From Ignavibacteria bacterium (lineage in GTDB: Bacteria > Bacteroidota > Ignavibacteria > Kapaibacteriales > Kapaibacteriaceae), in assembly GCA_947459875.1 (NCBI GenBank), contig CANHFG010000011.1, forward strand, positions 1-44,334: DNA of 44,334 bases, given 5' to 3'. Shown piece by piece: positions 1-8,301 of this stretch (within the stretch, counting starts at the first letter, position 1; each line of letters starts with the position of its first letter). The notes beneath the pieces were generated by a model. That model did not search any database and had not been told where the DNA came from. It saw only the letters and a program-made list of their open reading frames with translations. The position numbers were made by a program, and so were the translations under genes.

Positions 1-2
1 AC

Positions 3-758
3 GGCAGAGGCATCTGGGAGATTGACGTCGCGCAGTGTGCGGCCACCAGGCCAACGGTCACAGCGGTCACAAAGACCACGATCTGTGCCGGTGATTCCGT
101 CGTTCTTGAGGCTAATGCCGGCTACTCCGCCTATCGTTGGTCGAATGGTGACACAACGCGGCGCATAGTCCTGACCAACAACGTTCAGACTGGCATCTAT
201 CAGGTCGGTGTTGAAGATTCGAAGGGGTGTCGCGCGGTCTCGTCATCGGTGACCGTTACGATTAACAGGCTGCCATCAAAGCCCCTTGTCACAAAGATCG
301 CCCGCGACACGCTGCGTTCTTCGGCTCTGGGTGGTGTTTCGAAGTTCCAATGGTTCAAGGACGATGTGGCAATTGCGGGTGCAACCAGCCGCAACCTGCC
401 GGTCACACAAAGCGGCAGCTACCGGGTTGTGGTTTCCGATGCGTCATGTTCGAACACATCCGATGGGTTCAATTTCACGTATGAGCCCGCTACCAGTGTC
501 GATGAGCAGGAATCGCCGTTTGCCGGGTTCTCGGTCGTACCGAATCCCATTGAAGACGTTTTGACGCTGCGCCTTCAGGGGATTCAGGGAGCGATGATCA
601 CGATCATGGATATCAATGGTCGATTGGTCTTCACGACGCAGCAGGACAGGCTGGTCGATGAACTGCGCGTGGATGCTTCCACATGGAGCGCGGGCATGTA
701 TATCGTGCAGGTCCGTTCATCGGGCGCTGTCTGGACGTCGAGCGTTGTGAAGAGATAG
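3..758 (+). CDS. T9SS-sorted secreted protein, C-terminal part (5' truncated)
   Basis: The frame is open from the window edge, so the ORF-track start at 249 is internal; about 251 residues are visible. The fragment has at least two immunoglobulin/PKD-like beta-sandwich modules: the first contains CAGDSVVLEA and a YRWSNGD strand, the second KFQWFKDD and GSYRVVVSD. A type A Por sorting domain follows, starting near VVPNPIEDVLTL with the usual MDINGRLV and GMYIVQV strands and a short basic end (SSVVKR). Such domains direct export by the type IX system and release or anchoring at the cell surface. The catalytic or adhesive part lies upstream of the window, so function cannot be told. It converges on plsC with 18 nt between stops. 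Confidence 0.85.
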   Translation, partial: GRGIWEIDVAQCAATRPTVTAVTKTTICAGDSVVLEANAGYSAYRWSNGDTTRRIVLTNNVQTGIYQVGVEDSKGCRAVSSSVTVTINRLPSKPLVTKIARDTLRSSALGGVSKFQWFKDDVAIAGATSRNLPVTQSGSYRVVVSDASCSNTSDGFNFTYEPATSVDEQESPFAGFSVVPNPIEDVLTLRLQGIQGAMITIMDINGRLVFTTQQDRLVDELRVDASTWSAGMYIVQVRSSGAVWTSSVVKR

Positions 759-776
759 CAAGTCCGCACGCAGCGC

Positions 777-1538
777 TTAACGCTCCGTGTAAGGGCGACG
801 TCCGAGGAGGGCGTCGAAGCGCTTCTCCATGGACATTCTTCCTTTGATGAAGGATTCATAGCCGTCCTGGCGCTCGCCCATGGCATCGCTGCGCAGTCTG
901 TCGCGCACCTGTGTCAGGGCATCGCAGCAGAGTGCCTGCGCATTCCTGATCGGTGTTCCGGAATCGATGACAAGGGGCTTAGCAAAGCGCACCCAGCAGG
1001 CGGGACGTTGTTCACGCAGTAACTCGTATCGCATTGCCACGGGTAGGATGCGGCACGTGCCGACAAGGTGCGCAAGGATGCCGATCCCTGGTTCGCATTC
1101 AATGCGGTCGACGTCTTGGTGGATGAGTTCGCCCTGCGGATACATCCACAACATGCGGTTGCTGCCGCGGATTCTGCTAGCCCCGTAGCGAAGTGACTTC
1201 ATCGCGCTGGCAGCATCTTCGCGGATGACGCTGAAAAGGCCAAGTCGGGAAAAGAACCGATACCGCGACAGCTGACGATACTCCATCATGCCGTCCATGT
1301 CTAAGCTATGGCGTCCCCACGCCAATGACATTGCAACAGCAGCATCCCACCAGGAGGCATGTGTCGAGACGATGACCGTCGGGATGCCATCAGTAGCGGA
1401 ACTTGCACCGAGCAGGTGCTGCTCACCAGCCAGGTAACCACGCGAGAAGTGCCTCCTGAGTGTCAGCGTAAAGTACTGACCCCAGAACAGGCGGTCAAGT
1501 TTCCGAGGGCGGGCCTCGATGAAGGGTGTCTCAGACAT
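777..1538 (-). CDS. Lysophospholipid acyltransferase (PlsC/LPLAT family)
   Basis: A 253-residue protein with the acyltransferase HX4D motif at residues 60-65 (HASWWD) and a block-III-like YPQGE near residue 133, where many PlsC enzymes have FPEGT. The family transfers acyl groups to lysophosphatidate or related lipid acceptors at the inner leaflet of the cytoplasmic membrane. There is no obvious membrane helix, so it is probably peripheral. The substrate cannot be read from sequence; it could be 1-acyl-G3P or an ornithine- or glycolipid-type acceptor. The gene is divergent from mnmA with only 36 nt between the starts, so the mnmA promoter overlaps its 5' end. I see no good Shine-Dalgarno sequence before its ATG. 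Confidence 0.8.
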   Translation of the reverse strand: MSETPFIEARPRKLDRLFWGQYFTLTLRRHFSRGYLAGEQHLLGASSATDGIPTVIVSTHASWWDAAVAMSLAWGRHSLDMDGMMEYRQLSRYRFFSRLGLFSVIREDAASAMKSLRYGASRIRGSNRMLWMYPQGELIHQDVDRIECEPGIGILAHLVGTCRILPVAMRYELLREQRPACWVRFAKPLVIDSGTPIRNAQALCCDALTQVRDRLRSDAMGERQDGYESFIKGRMSMEKRFDALLGRRPYTER

Positions 1539-1540
1539 GG

Positions 1541-1548
1541 TAGTTTTG
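1541..1548 (+). promoter_or_regulatory. Bacteroidetes-type -7 box upstream of mnmA
   Basis: TAGTTTTG is an exact match to the TAnnTTTG -7 box of Bacteroidetes housekeeping promoters, and lies 3 nt beyond the divergent plsC ATG. It would start transcription near 1553, just before the mnmA ribosome binding site. I see no clear TTTG at -33. Confidence 0.5.
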
Positions 1549-1558
1549 CATCTCTAAC

Positions 1559-1565
1559 AGGAAAG
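1559..1565 (+). promoter_or_regulatory. Ribosome binding site deciding the mnmA start
   Basis: AGGAAAG lies 9 nt before the GTG at 1575. With the promoter box at 1541 it argues for the GTG start rather than the ORF-track start at 1359, which lies inside plsC. Confidence 0.6.
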
Positions 1566-1574
1566 CTAGCACCA

Positions 1575-2687
1575 GTGGAACGGAATTCAAATCGCGTCAT
1601 TGTCGGAATGTCCGGCGGAGTCGACTCCAGCGTAGCCGCCGGCCTGCTGGTTGAGCAGGGATATGACGTTATCGGCATCACCATCAAGACCTACAAGTAC
1701 GAGGACGTTGGTGGAAACGTTGGCAACGATTCCACATGCTGTTCACTCGACGGAATCAACGATGCTCGGCGGGTAGCCCTTGGCCTGGGTGTGCCGCATT
1801 ACACGGTGGACTTTACCGAGACGTTCAAGGATCAGGTGATCGATTACTTTGTTCAGGATTACCTCGAAGGCAACACCCCGAATCCCTGTGTCAAGTGCAA
1901 CCGGCAGATCAAGTGGGCCGAGATGCTTAAAAAGGCCGACGCTCTCGGTGCGGAGTTCATCGCCACGGGACACTATGCAAGCATTATGCACGATGAGACC
2001 TCGCAAAGGCGTTGGATTCGCCGCAGTCCGGATGTGCAGAAGGACCAGTCCTACATGCTCTGGAGCGTCCGGCAGGAACACCTTGCGCGCACTCTCTTTC
2101 CGCTGTCCGGCTTTACCAAGCCGCAGTCACGTGCCGAAAAAGAGCGTCTGTCGCTGGATCTGGCTCCCAAGCCTGAATCGTACGAGATCTGCTTCATCGC
2201 TGACAACGACTACCGTCGGTTTCTTCGTGACACCGTGCAGGACATCGACCAGCGTGTCGGTATGGGTGAGATTGTTCTTGATGGAAAGGTGATCGGCACG
2301 CACGAAGGCTATCCATTCTATACGGTTGGTCAGCGAAGGGGGCTTGGCATTGCGCATCCTGAGCCGCTCTACGTGCTGAACGTTCTTCCGTCGAGCAACA
2401 CCGTTGTGGTTGGAACGGAGGACAAGCTCGAGTCGACCACACTTACAGCGCATAGTGTGAATCTTCAGAAGTACGCCGATCTGAACGATCCCCGGAAGTT
2501 CATGGTCAAGGTTCGCTACAAGGACGAGGGTGCTATGGCTACCTGCCACACCGATGAGCAGGGCTTGCTTTGGGTGGAGTTCGATGAGCCGCGCAGGGCC
2601 ATTGCTCCGGGTCAGTCGGTTGTTCTCTACGAAGGCGATGACCTGGTTGGCGGCGGAATCATTCAACGACCTGCCCGGGACGTCTGA
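1575..2687 (+). CDS. mnmA: tRNA-specific 2-thiouridylase MnmA
   Basis: A 370-residue enzyme that thiolates U34 of tRNA (Lys, Glu, Gln), using ATP and persulfide sulfur. The ATP PP-loop SGGVDSS is at residues 13-19. The first catalytic cysteine sits in NPCVKCN (about residue 105) and the second in YEICFIADN (about residue 205), so both active-site Cys are present. The C-terminal beta-barrel follows from about residue 285. I start it at GTG 1575, because the usual MnmA begins only a few residues before the VIVGMSGG strand and the longer ORF runs over the divergent plsC. The stop is 2 nt before the tgt start, so the two tRNA-modification genes are probably co-translated. Confidence 0.95.
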   Translation: MERNSNRVIVGMSGGVDSSVAAGLLVEQGYDVIGITIKTYKYEDVGGNVGNDSTCCSLDGINDARRVALGLGVPHYTVDFTETFKDQVIDYFVQDYLEGNTPNPCVKCNRQIKWAEMLKKADALGAEFIATGHYASIMHDETSQRRWIRRSPDVQKDQSYMLWSVRQEHLARTLFPLSGFTKPQSRAEKERLSLDLAPKPESYEICFIADNDYRRFLRDTVQDIDQRVGMGEIVLDGKVIGTHEGYPFYTVGQRRGLGIAHPEPLYVLNVLPSSNTVVVGTEDKLESTTLTAHSVNLQKYADLNDPRKFMVKVRYKDEGAMATCHTDEQGLLWVEFDEPRRAIAPGQSVVLYEGDDLVGGGIIQRPARDV

Positions 2688-2689
2688 AC

Positions 2690-3844
2690 GTGCATCCTGT
2701 TTCGCCCCTTGACAATCCTTTCCGGCTTACGGCAACGTGCGCTGACACCAACGCGCGTGCCGGCGAGCTCCTGACCGATCACGGAGTTGTTCCAACACCG
2801 ATCTTCATGCCTGTCGGCACGCAGGGGGCTCTGAAGGCCATGGATCATCGCTCTCTTCGCGAGCTCGATGTTCCGATCATACTCGCCAATACCTACCACC
2901 TGTATCTGCGGCCCGGCGTGGAAACGCTTTCAAGGATGGGCGGGCTGCACAGGTTCAGCACATGGGACAGGCCGATCCTGACAGACAGCGGTGGGTTTCA
3001 GGTCTTTTCGCTTCGCGACCTCCGCACCATGAGTCAACAGGGCGTCGAGTTTCGGTCGCATATCGACGGCTCAAGGCATCTGTTCACACCGGAGAATGTC
3101 GTCGATACGCAAAGAGCTATAGGCAGTGACATCTTCATGCTGCTCGACGAATGCACGGCCTATCCGGCCGATCATGACGTGGCACGCCGCTCAATGGACC
3201 TGACACTCCACTGGGCGGAACGGGGGCGGGCACGTCATCTGAGCACGCCGTTTCACTATGGCCACCGTCAGTTTCAGTTTGGGATCGGACAGGGCAGTGT
3301 GTACCCGGACCTCAGGCGCACGTGTATGAGCGCACTCGTGGACATGGGGTTCGACGGTTATGCCATTGGCGGTCTAAGCGTTGGTGAGCCTGCAGAAAAC
3401 ATGTACGAGATCGTAGCCTGTTCAACAGAGGCCATGCCCGAACAGAGCGCTCGGTATCTGATGGGCGTCGGTACGCCCGAGAACATCCTCCGGTGCATCG
3501 GATTAGGCGTGGACATGTTCGACTGCGTAATGCCGACGAGAAATGCCAGGAATGGCACACTCTTTACCAGCACGGGACGCGTCAACATCAAGAATGCGAC
3601 ATGGAAACAGCGCGACGAGCCCATTGATGCGAATGTAGGATCGGCAAGCAGCCGAAACTACTCCTTGGCGTATCTTCGCCACCTGTTCAACGCTGGAGAG
3701 ATCCTCGGACTCATGCTGGCTACCGAGCAAAATGTTGCTCTCTACAGGTGGCTGGTAAGAACAGCACGTGAAAAAATTCTTGAAGGGACGTTCCGTCAAT
3801 GGGCGGCCGAAACGATCGACATTCTCAATCAACCACGAACCTGA
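2690..3844 (+). CDS. tgt: tRNA-guanine transglycosylase with all zinc ligands replaced
   Basis: A 384-residue TGT, the enzyme that exchanges G34 for the queuosine precursor preQ1 in GUN-anticodon tRNAs. It starts at GTG 2690, 2 nt after mnmA. Catalytic elements are intact: general base Asp99 in TDSGGFQVF, LLDECTAYP around residue 153, GGLSVGEP at 227-234, and nucleophile Asp278 in FDCVMPTR. The zinc site is not. The family CxCxxC before the SRAYLRHL-like helix reads V316-x-S318-x-x-S321 (DANVGSASSRNYS), and the fourth ligand, His in TEHN, is Gln347 (TEQN). Spacing to the family motif is exact with no gap, so this is substitution, not misalignment. I checked the codons. The enzyme is probably active but zinc-free. 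Followed by yajC, a common neighbour. Confidence 0.93.
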   Translation: MHPVSPLDNPFRLTATCADTNARAGELLTDHGVVPTPIFMPVGTQGALKAMDHRSLRELDVPIILANTYHLYLRPGVETLSRMGGLHRFSTWDRPILTDSGGFQVFSLRDLRTMSQQGVEFRSHIDGSRHLFTPENVVDTQRAIGSDIFMLLDECTAYPADHDVARRSMDLTLHWAERGRARHLSTPFHYGHRQFQFGIGQGSVYPDLRRTCMSALVDMGFDGYAIGGLSVGEPAENMYEIVACSTEAMPEQSARYLMGVGTPENILRCIGLGVDMFDCVMPTRNARNGTLFTSTGRVNIKNATWKQRDEPIDANVGSASSRNYSLAYLRHLFNAGEILGLMLATEQNVALYRWLVRTAREKILEGTFRQWAAETIDILNQPRT

Positions 3845-3867
3845 TCATCATTTTCCAGGATTGAACT

Positions 3868-4173
3868 ATGCTCCTTATGGCCCCGCCACCGTCTGCCGGT
3901 GCAGATCCAACCGCACAGCTGATGCAGACACTGTTCATGTTTGCCGCCGTCATCGGCATCTTCTACTTCATGATGATCCGTCCGCAGCAGAAGCGTGCGA
4001 AAGAGCATCAGAAGCTCCTGTCGAACCTTAAGAAGGGTGATAGCGTTGTGACCTCCTCAGGCATCCATGGTACGGTGCACGAGGTCGACGAAGCAACCAT
4101 TTCGGTGACAATCGCCTCGGGCTGTAACGTTAAGTTCGACAAGGCATCAATCGCTACGGTTGTCCAGAAGTAA
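3868..4173 (+). CDS. yajC: Sec translocon accessory subunit YajC
   Basis: A 101-residue protein with one N-terminal membrane helix (about residues 18-37, LMQTLFMFAAVIGIFYFMM) followed at once by the family signature IRPQQKRAKEH, then a small cytoplasmic barrel containing LKKGDSVVTSSGIHGTV. YajC associates with SecDF and YidC in protein export; SecD and SecF are not in the window. The ATG has AGGA 7-8 nt upstream. The gene lies 23 nt after tgt, the usual tgt-yajC arrangement in many bacteria, so it probably belongs to the same transcript. Confidence 0.95.
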   Translation: MLLMAPPPSAGADPTAQLMQTLFMFAAVIGIFYFMMIRPQQKRAKEHQKLLSNLKKGDSVVTSSGIHGTVHEVDEATISVTIASGCNVKFDKASIATVVQK

Positions 4174-4194
4174 TCGATAAATACCATCCTTTCT

Positions 4195-5394
4195 ATGTTC
4201 GACACCATAACGACTGCCGTCGAGGCACTTCAAGCGGGTCGGTGCATCATCGTCGTCGATGATGAAGATCGTGAAAACGAGGGCGACCTTGTTTGTGCTG
4301 CGGAGCTGTGCTCGGAGCAGAACATCAATTTCATGGCGTCGCATGGCAAGGGGCTGATCTGCGTCAGCGTGACCGAAGAACGCGCACGGCAGCTGGACCT
4401 CCCGTTGATGGTGCGCGACAATACGGCTCTGCACGGAACGCGTTTCACCGTCAGCATCGACTACGTTCATGGTACTGCCAGCGGCATCTCAGTCAGTGAC
4501 CGCACGGCAACGGTTCGTGCGATGGCCTCTGATTCTGCCGCTCCGGCGGACTTCGGTCGTCCGGGTCACATCTTTCCGCTGATCTCCGTCAACGGCGGCG
4601 TATTGCGGCGCGCGGGGCACACCGAAGCCGTGGTCGACCTTATGAAGCTTGCCGGCCTCAAGCCCGTCGGAGTTCTCTGCGAGATCCTGAAGAGCGACGG
4701 CTCTATGGCACGTGTGCCCGATCTTATGCTGATGGCCAAGGAGCAGGGACTGCCCATCATCACGGTGCAGGATCTGATTGCCTATCGCCGCAGAACTGAG
4801 ATCCTTGTGCGGTTCGTTGCAGAGGCAAAGCTTCCGAGTGAGCATGGTGACTTCATCGTCAAGATCTTTGAGAACACCGTCGATGGCAAGGAGCACGTCG
4901 CTATCGTAAAGGGTGATGTCTCAACCGCCGAGCCGGTGCTCGTGCGCGTGCACAGCGAGTGCCTGACGGGGGACATCTTCGGATCGTTCCGTTGCGATTG
5001 CGGTCCGCAGTTGCACACAGCGCTCGACCAGATAGAGCAGGAAGGGCGTGGCGTGGTCTTATACATGCGTCAGGAGGGGAGGGGCATTGGTCTAACCAAC
5101 AAGATCAAGGCCTATGCCCTGCAGGAGCAGGGTCTCGACACAGTCGAGGCCAACGTTCATCTCGGATTCCTACCCGACCCGCGCGACTATGGCATCGGCG
5201 CGCAGATCCTGCATGAGCTCGGTATCCAGAAGATGAAGCTCATGACAAACAACCCCAAAAAGCGCGTCGGCCTGCAGTCCTACGGCCTTGAAGTGACCGA
5301 GCTGGTGTCCCTTGAAGTTCCAGCTACGGCCGATAATCAGGTTTACCTTGAAACAAAAAGAGATAAAATGGGGCACATTCTACGGCATCTCTAG
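4195..5394 (+). CDS. ribBA: Bifunctional DHBP synthase / GTP cyclohydrolase II
   Basis: A 399-residue fusion making both riboflavin precursors. RibB (about residues 1-200) converts ribulose 5-phosphate to 3,4-dihydroxy-2-butanone 4-phosphate; it shows the acidic metal site DDEDRENEGDL at 22-32 and the GHTEAVVDL motif. RibA (about 205-399) opens GTP to the pyrimidine precursor; it has the zinc site SECLTGDIFGSFRCDCG with all three cysteines, the MRQEGRGIGL catalytic region, and a C-terminal NNPKK segment. Both halves look active. It follows yajC by 21 nt and is closed by a strong terminator. The other riboflavin genes (ribD, ribE, ribH) are not in the window. Confidence 0.96.
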   Translation: MFDTITTAVEALQAGRCIIVVDDEDRENEGDLVCAAELCSEQNINFMASHGKGLICVSVTEERARQLDLPLMVRDNTALHGTRFTVSIDYVHGTASGISVSDRTATVRAMASDSAAPADFGRPGHIFPLISVNGGVLRRAGHTEAVVDLMKLAGLKPVGVLCEILKSDGSMARVPDLMLMAKEQGLPIITVQDLIAYRRRTEILVRFVAEAKLPSEHGDFIVKIFENTVDGKEHVAIVKGDVSTAEPVLVRVHSECLTGDIFGSFRCDCGPQLHTALDQIEQEGRGVVLYMRQEGRGIGLTNKIKAYALQEQGLDTVEANVHLGFLPDPRDYGIGAQILHELGIQKMKLMTNNPKKRVGLQSYGLEVTELVSLEVPATADNQVYLETKRDKMGHILRHL

Positions 5395-5443
5395 AGTTGC
5401 GGTTGCACCAACGAACGCCCCTGCGTAGATTCGACTCATAAGG

Positions 5444-5473
5444 AACAAAGCCGCCAGCGGCTTTGTTTTTTTT
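5444..5473 (+). terminator. Intrinsic terminator after ribBA
   Basis: A perfect 10-bp stem (AACAAAGCCG / CGGCTTTGTT) with a 4-nt loop runs into a tract of eight T. It sits 49 nt after the ribBA stop and 45 nt before the greA start. It could also attenuate greA if a promoter lies at 5431-5438 (TAGATTCG). Confidence 0.85.
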
Positions 5474-5517
5474 ATCGCCAACACCATCACCCATCGACAT
5501 CTAATCGGAGACTTCCC

Positions 5518-5994
5518 ATGGCTGGGGATGCCGTCTACGTTACAAAAGAGTATCTGCATCAGATTCAGGCAGAAGTGCAAGAATTGACCACCAACGGTCG
5601 TCGTGACATCGCGCAGAAGATCGCCGAGGCGCGCTCGCATGGTGATCTGTCGGAAAACGCCGATTATGACGCTGCCAAGCATGCCCAGGAGCTGCTTGAG
5701 ATCCGCATCTCTCGGCTTCAGACCATGCTTTCCAAGGCACAGGTCATCGACGCCAAGGACTTCCCGGATGATAAGGTCTACATCCTTTCTCGGGTGGAAC
5801 TGCTCAATAAAAAGACAAATAAGAAGATTCAGTACCTGCTTGTTTCACCTGAAGAAGCTGACTTCGAACAGAACAAACTGTCGGTGACAAGCCCCCTTGG
5901 AAAGGCGCTACTCGGCAAGGTCGTCGGCGAAACGGTCGAGACAAAGGTGCCTGCGGGCGTGATCCAGTACGAGATCCTCACGATCGGCAAATAG
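5518..5994 (+). CDS. greA: Transcription elongation factor GreA
   Basis: A 158-residue protein of the normal GreA length. The N-terminal coiled coil (about residues 1-75) ends in the hairpin tip SHGDLSENADYDAAK, with the acidic residues that coordinate Mg in the RNA polymerase secondary channel and stimulate cleavage of backtracked RNA. The C-terminal FKBP-like domain contains VTSPLGKALLGKVVGETVE. The ATG is preceded by GGAG 9 nt upstream. It is probably a single-gene unit, bounded upstream by a terminator and downstream by a gene with its own promoter box. Confidence 0.96.
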   Translation: MAGDAVYVTKEYLHQIQAEVQELTTNGRRDIAQKIAEARSHGDLSENADYDAAKHAQELLEIRISRLQTMLSKAQVIDAKDFPDDKVYILSRVELLNKKTNKKIQYLLVSPEEADFEQNKLSVTSPLGKALLGKVVGETVETKVPAGVIQYEILTIGK

Positions 5995-6030
5995 CCCTGT
6001 CTAGATCTAGGTGCGTATGTGGCGTGCGAT

Positions 6031-6038
6031 TATCTTCG
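6031..6038 (+). promoter_or_regulatory. -7-like box 4 nt before the esterase ATG (leaderless start?)
   Basis: TATCTTCG matches TAnnTTyG and lies 4 nt before the ATG at 6043. The same arrangement is seen at three other genes in this window. It also argues for the 6043 start, because the longer ORF from GTG 6019 would include the box. Confidence 0.4.
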
Positions 6039-6042
6039 TCAC

Positions 6043-8301
6043 ATGCAAAAGCTCTCCGCTCTTTTGATGACGGGGCTCATTAGCGCCTGTCTCATCACCG
6101 CACAAACCATGCCGCCGGGCCTGCGCCTGTGGCTTCGGGCCGATACGCTGACGGCGGACTCCGCCGGTGTTGTCAATCGCTGGGGGTCGATCGTAGGAGG
6201 GCACATCGCAGTTGCCCAGCAGGGGGCCGGACTGACGCCCGGTACGATCAATGCGCGACCGGCCATCGTCTTTGCTAATGCAGGTTACTACTCAGCCCCT
6301 TCCGTGTTTCCTGTCAGACGGGACTACACGATGTATGTCGTCTACAACTGGAACGGCGTCCACGCGGCCAACAACATGGTATCGGGGCAGAACAGAGCGT
6401 TCTTCACGAGCGCTCCCGGCGTGCCGACGGTTCTACATCAAGGCGACTTTGGGCGGCTGAGCACAAGCTCTGCAGCGCTATCGGGTCCAACCGTTCTGAG
6501 AGTTCGCCACAAGGACCTCACCGGCCAGACCTCGATCTCGCTCAACAACCGCAAGACTTCGGACGACAACATTCCGACAAACACCGATTCGGTGATATTC
6601 GTTGGCGCATATCAAGGGGGCTATGGGCTCAACGGCGCCATCGGTGAGATCCTCATTTTTGAGCGATCACTTACGGCAGTCGAAGAGCTTTCGGTTGAAC
6701 GCTATCTGCACGATAGGTATGCAATCGAGCGCGTCCCCGATCCGCCCACGCCCATGATACGGTTCATAACGGTGCCCGGCTCTCTGCGAGTCATTCATTG
6801 GAGAGACCTCATCAGTGTTCGCGGTGTGGTCATTTCCGATAGTGTCGATGAGGCCCTTATTGAGATCCGCCGAGACGGTGATACGGTAGCCACGAGGCGC
6901 TACGTAAGGCCAATGTCGGGCGACACGGTTTTCTGTACGACAACGCGGGCAACAGCCCCGCCGCAAGAGAGAGTCTCATTCTCGGCAACTGTGACAGTTC
7001 GTCGAACCGGTCGGACTTCGTTTGACACGATGTACTCGGCTACGGACATCACTCCCGGGATTGCATTCTCGGTCAACGGCCAGTCGAACTCGATCTTCGG
7101 TGATGCTTCTGCTTCTCCCTCAGTCTGGGCGCGCACGTTCGGTGGGAACTTCAGTCAGAGTTTGTCGGATACGGCGTTTGCGCTCAGCAGTGCCGCCGGA
7201 AATGGCGGAGGACCTAACGTTGGTGCCTGGGCTCTCTATCTCCAGAATGCACTTGCCGAGCAGGGCATTTCAAGTCTTTGCATAAGCGGCGGCGTGGGTG
7301 GAACACGCATCGAGCAACATTTGCCCGATCCGAACAATCGACTGAATCTTTCGACGATCTATGGCAGCTGGCTCTACAGGGTCATCAAGAGCGGTATGCG
7401 AAATCGAATCGAGTATCTGTTTTGGTATCAAGGGGAGTCCAACACGTCGGCCGACGATTACATCTCCGTTTTTGATCAGCTGCGAGCAGCGTGGAAGCTG
7501 GATCTCCCCGCACTTGAAAAGATTATCGTCATCCAGATCCGCCCGGGATGCGCCGGGCCAAATCATGCCAAGCTGCGCGATGATCAGCGCAAACTCGCTC
7601 TGCTGTACAATGATGTGATCGTACATGCGGCGTCGGGTCTGCCGGGTCATGATGGCTGTCACTACAACGGTCAGGGCTACGCCGAGCTCGGACGTCAGAT
7701 GGTCGAGGTTTTCGATGATCTGAAGTACAACTCAAATACCGATAGACCTTGGTCACACTCTCCGCGGCCACTATTGGCCCGGAACACGGGCGATGGTACG
7801 GTTGTGATTGATTTCAGGGGGCAGAAAAACGGACTACGAATGACCAGTGATTTCGTCAGGGATGGCAAGGTCAGAAGGGCTGCGGACGCATGGTTCGCTG
7901 ATAACGACCCGAGGCTGCGGCCGACGAGCGTGCGCGTTGAGAATCTTTCCTGGCCCGTTCTGAATCAGTATGCGGGACGCGTGACACTGACGTTTTCCAA
8001 GCCCGTCATGAGCGTAAGTTATGTGCCGGACTACGCCTACGATGATGGTGCCATTTTTCAGGGGCCCTGGCTGGTGACCGATGACGGAGTCGGTGCCCTG
8101 TCCTTTCACAATTTTCCGGTGGAAACAGTGAGTGTCGCAGATGACATTGAGCATGAGCTTGATGATGACGGCGAGGCGACTGTCTATGATCTCGCCGGTC
8201 GCCTCGTAGCGCGCAGTTCCGCCGAGTTTGCGCAGCTTCCGTCAGGACCGTACATCAGAACCGATCAGAGCGGGCGACGCTCCATGTACCTCATACGGTA
8301 A
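6043..8301 (+). CDS. Secreted SASA-family carbohydrate esterase with N-terminal lectin-like domain
   Basis: A 752-residue exported protein. The N-terminal signal peptide is MQKLSALLMTGLISAC...; the ISAC could act as a lipobox, but a signal peptidase I site after ITAQ is equally possible. Residues about 25-225 form a LamG/concanavalin-like sandwich (LRLWLRADTL, IFERSLTAVEEL). A less defined beta-rich linker follows. Residues about 340-560 are an SGNH hydrolase of the sialate O-acetylesterase-like type: VNGQSNS nucleophile block (about 344), FWYQGESNTS (about 460) and DGCHYNGQGY with the catalytic Asp-x-x-His (about 534). The end (VYDLAGRLVARS ... GPYIRTD) resembles a short T9SS sorting domain. 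It probably deacetylates a surface or environmental polysaccharide; the substrate is unknown. Confidence 0.75.
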   Translation: MQKLSALLMTGLISACLITAQTMPPGLRLWLRADTLTADSAGVVNRWGSIVGGHIAVAQQGAGLTPGTINARPAIVFANAGYYSAPSVFPVRRDYTMYVVYNWNGVHAANNMVSGQNRAFFTSAPGVPTVLHQGDFGRLSTSSAALSGPTVLRVRHKDLTGQTSISLNNRKTSDDNIPTNTDSVIFVGAYQGGYGLNGAIGEILIFERSLTAVEELSVERYLHDRYAIERVPDPPTPMIRFITVPGSLRVIHWRDLISVRGVVISDSVDEALIEIRRDGDTVATRRYVRPMSGDTVFCTTTRATAPPQERVSFSATVTVRRTGRTSFDTMYSATDITPGIAFSVNGQSNSIFGDASASPSVWARTFGGNFSQSLSDTAFALSSAAGNGGGPNVGAWALYLQNALAEQGISSLCISGGVGGTRIEQHLPDPNNRLNLSTIYGSWLYRVIKSGMRNRIEYLFWYQGESNTSADDYISVFDQLRAAWKLDLPALEKIIVIQIRPGCAGPNHAKLRDDQRKLALLYNDVIVHAASGLPGHDGCHYNGQGYAELGRQMVEVFDDLKYNSNTDRPWSHSPRPLLARNTGDGTVVIDFRGQKNGLRMTSDFVRDGKVRRAADAWFADNDPRLRPTSVRVENLSWPVLNQYAGRVTLTFSKPVMSVSYVPDYAYDDGAIFQGPWLVTDDGVGALSFHNFPVETVSVADDIEHELDDDGEATVYDLAGRLVARSSAEFAQLPSGPYIRTDQSGRRSMYLIR

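Noticed and set aside
758-790. AGCG-CTTAA-CGCT inverted repeat between the first two genes as a terminator
   Set aside because: A 4-bp stem without a T tract is too weak to support.
1359-1574. ORF-track extension of mnmA upstream of 1575
   Set aside because: It runs antisense through plsC; the GTG at 1575 has a Shine-Dalgarno and gives the normal MnmA length.
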